DNA of 64,000 nucleotides. Source: Homoserinimonas sedimenticola (GTDB lineage: Bacteria; Actinomycetota; Actinomycetes; Actinomycetales; Microbacteriaceae). Location of the stretch: contig NZ_JAPELL010000002.1 of the NCBI RefSeq assembly GCF_026094475.1, positions 62,001-126,000 of the forward strand, written 5' to 3'. The position numbers and the translations under genes are program-made. Below are positions 63,843-64,000 of the stretch, piece by piece; positions within the stretch are counted from its first letter, which is position 1, and every line of letters starts with the position of its first letter. The notes beneath the pieces were generated by a model. That model did no database searches. It saw only the letters and a program-made list of their open reading frames with translations, and was not told the origin of the DNA.

Positions 63843-64000
63843 ATGCCCCCCAGAGTGCCCCCGCGCTCGATCGCCGCGGGGTTCCGACTGCAGGCCGTGA
63901 CGCGAGCCGGCTGGGTGCTCGCGGCGCTCGTGCTGCTCGAACACGCCATCGTCACGATCGAATACTTCCTTCGGGTCGACCGACCGCAGCAGATGGTGCT
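63843..64000 (+). CDS. membrane protein, 5' part only
   Basis: 52 codons are visible before the window ends. A basic N-terminus (PPRVPPRSIAAGFRLQAVTR) precedes a hydrophobic segment (AGWVLAALVLLEHAIVTI). Too short to assign. The start is supported by the promoter just upstream. Confidence 0.65.
   Translation, partial: MPPRVPPRSIAAGFRLQAVTRAGWVLAALVLLEHAIVTIEYFLRVDRPQQMV

Overview
The window is 64 kb of a high-GC (about 68-70%) actinobacterial chromosome. Gene content (mycothiol amidase Mca, DUF501, DUF4307, DUF4245, TraR/DksA zinc finger, FtsB next to enolase, uppS-PhoH-fumC-xseBA-ispH order) and protein style point to the family Microbacteriaceae; I cannot name the genus. It is mostly core chromosome. 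I saw no phage, plasmid, transposase, CRISPR array or rRNA. Two tRNA genes are present. Protein genes are densely packed, many with 4-nt ATGA/GTGA overlaps, and most gaps are under 250 nt.

Layout. 1-4.2 kb: 3' end of rsmI, then a reverse-strand fructose PTS operon (fruR-fruK-fruA-ptsH) with a candidate tandem operator in front. 4.3-14.2 kb, forward: metG-tatD-ksgA, a DUF4287 protein, ispE, an ABC-F ATPase, the methionine importer metQ-metN-metI and a TraR-like zinc finger. 14.2-17.7 kb: a reverse MarR regulator, tRNA-Gln, an unusual array of four 65-bp repeats, glmU and prs. 17.7-22.1 kb: a CoA-transferase, then reverse genes for a small membrane protein, a GNAT and 6-phosphogluconate dehydrogenase, and forward gluconokinase. 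22.2-29 kb: rplY/ctc, pth, mfd, a reverse CPBP protease and mazG. 29.3-37.8 kb: ferritin with candidate iron boxes, a TetR regulator, hisS, eno-ftsB-DUF501-mycosin-like protease, NDH-2, tRNA-Leu and a YedK/HMCES-type protein. 37.8-48.6 kb: a large Ig-like membrane protein, lemA-htpX, a YcaQ-like glycosylase, an FAD-Rieske oxidoreductase and a four-gene ABC importer. 48.6-64 kb: an AI-2E-type permease with ilvA, greA, DUF4307, mca, trhA, uppS, PIN-PhoH behind a structured leader, fumC, carbonic anhydrase, DUF4245, xseB-xseA, ispH and two membrane proteins, the last cut by the window end.

Regulatory style. About twenty genes have a TAGNNT-like -10 hexamer exactly 6-8 nt before an ATG or GTG, so they are probably read as leaderless mRNAs; I used this to choose starts (ABC-F at 9315, MarR at 14738, mazG at 28333, TetR at 29997, FAD-Rieske at 44477). 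In four places the TAG stop codon of the upstream gene is itself the start of the next gene's -10 element.

Main candidates for something undescribed: (1) the 65-bp tandem array between tRNA-Gln and glmU, whose units carry hairpins with compensatory base changes; (2) a roughly four-fold excess of the word GGATGC/GCATCC, which also forms inverted pairs in intergenic hairpins, as uptake-sequence words do in other bacteria; (3) a three-element structured leader before the PhoH-like gene; (4) an apparent AUA start for peptidyl-tRNA hydrolase; (5) a short-variable-arm tRNA with a UAA (Leu) anticodon.
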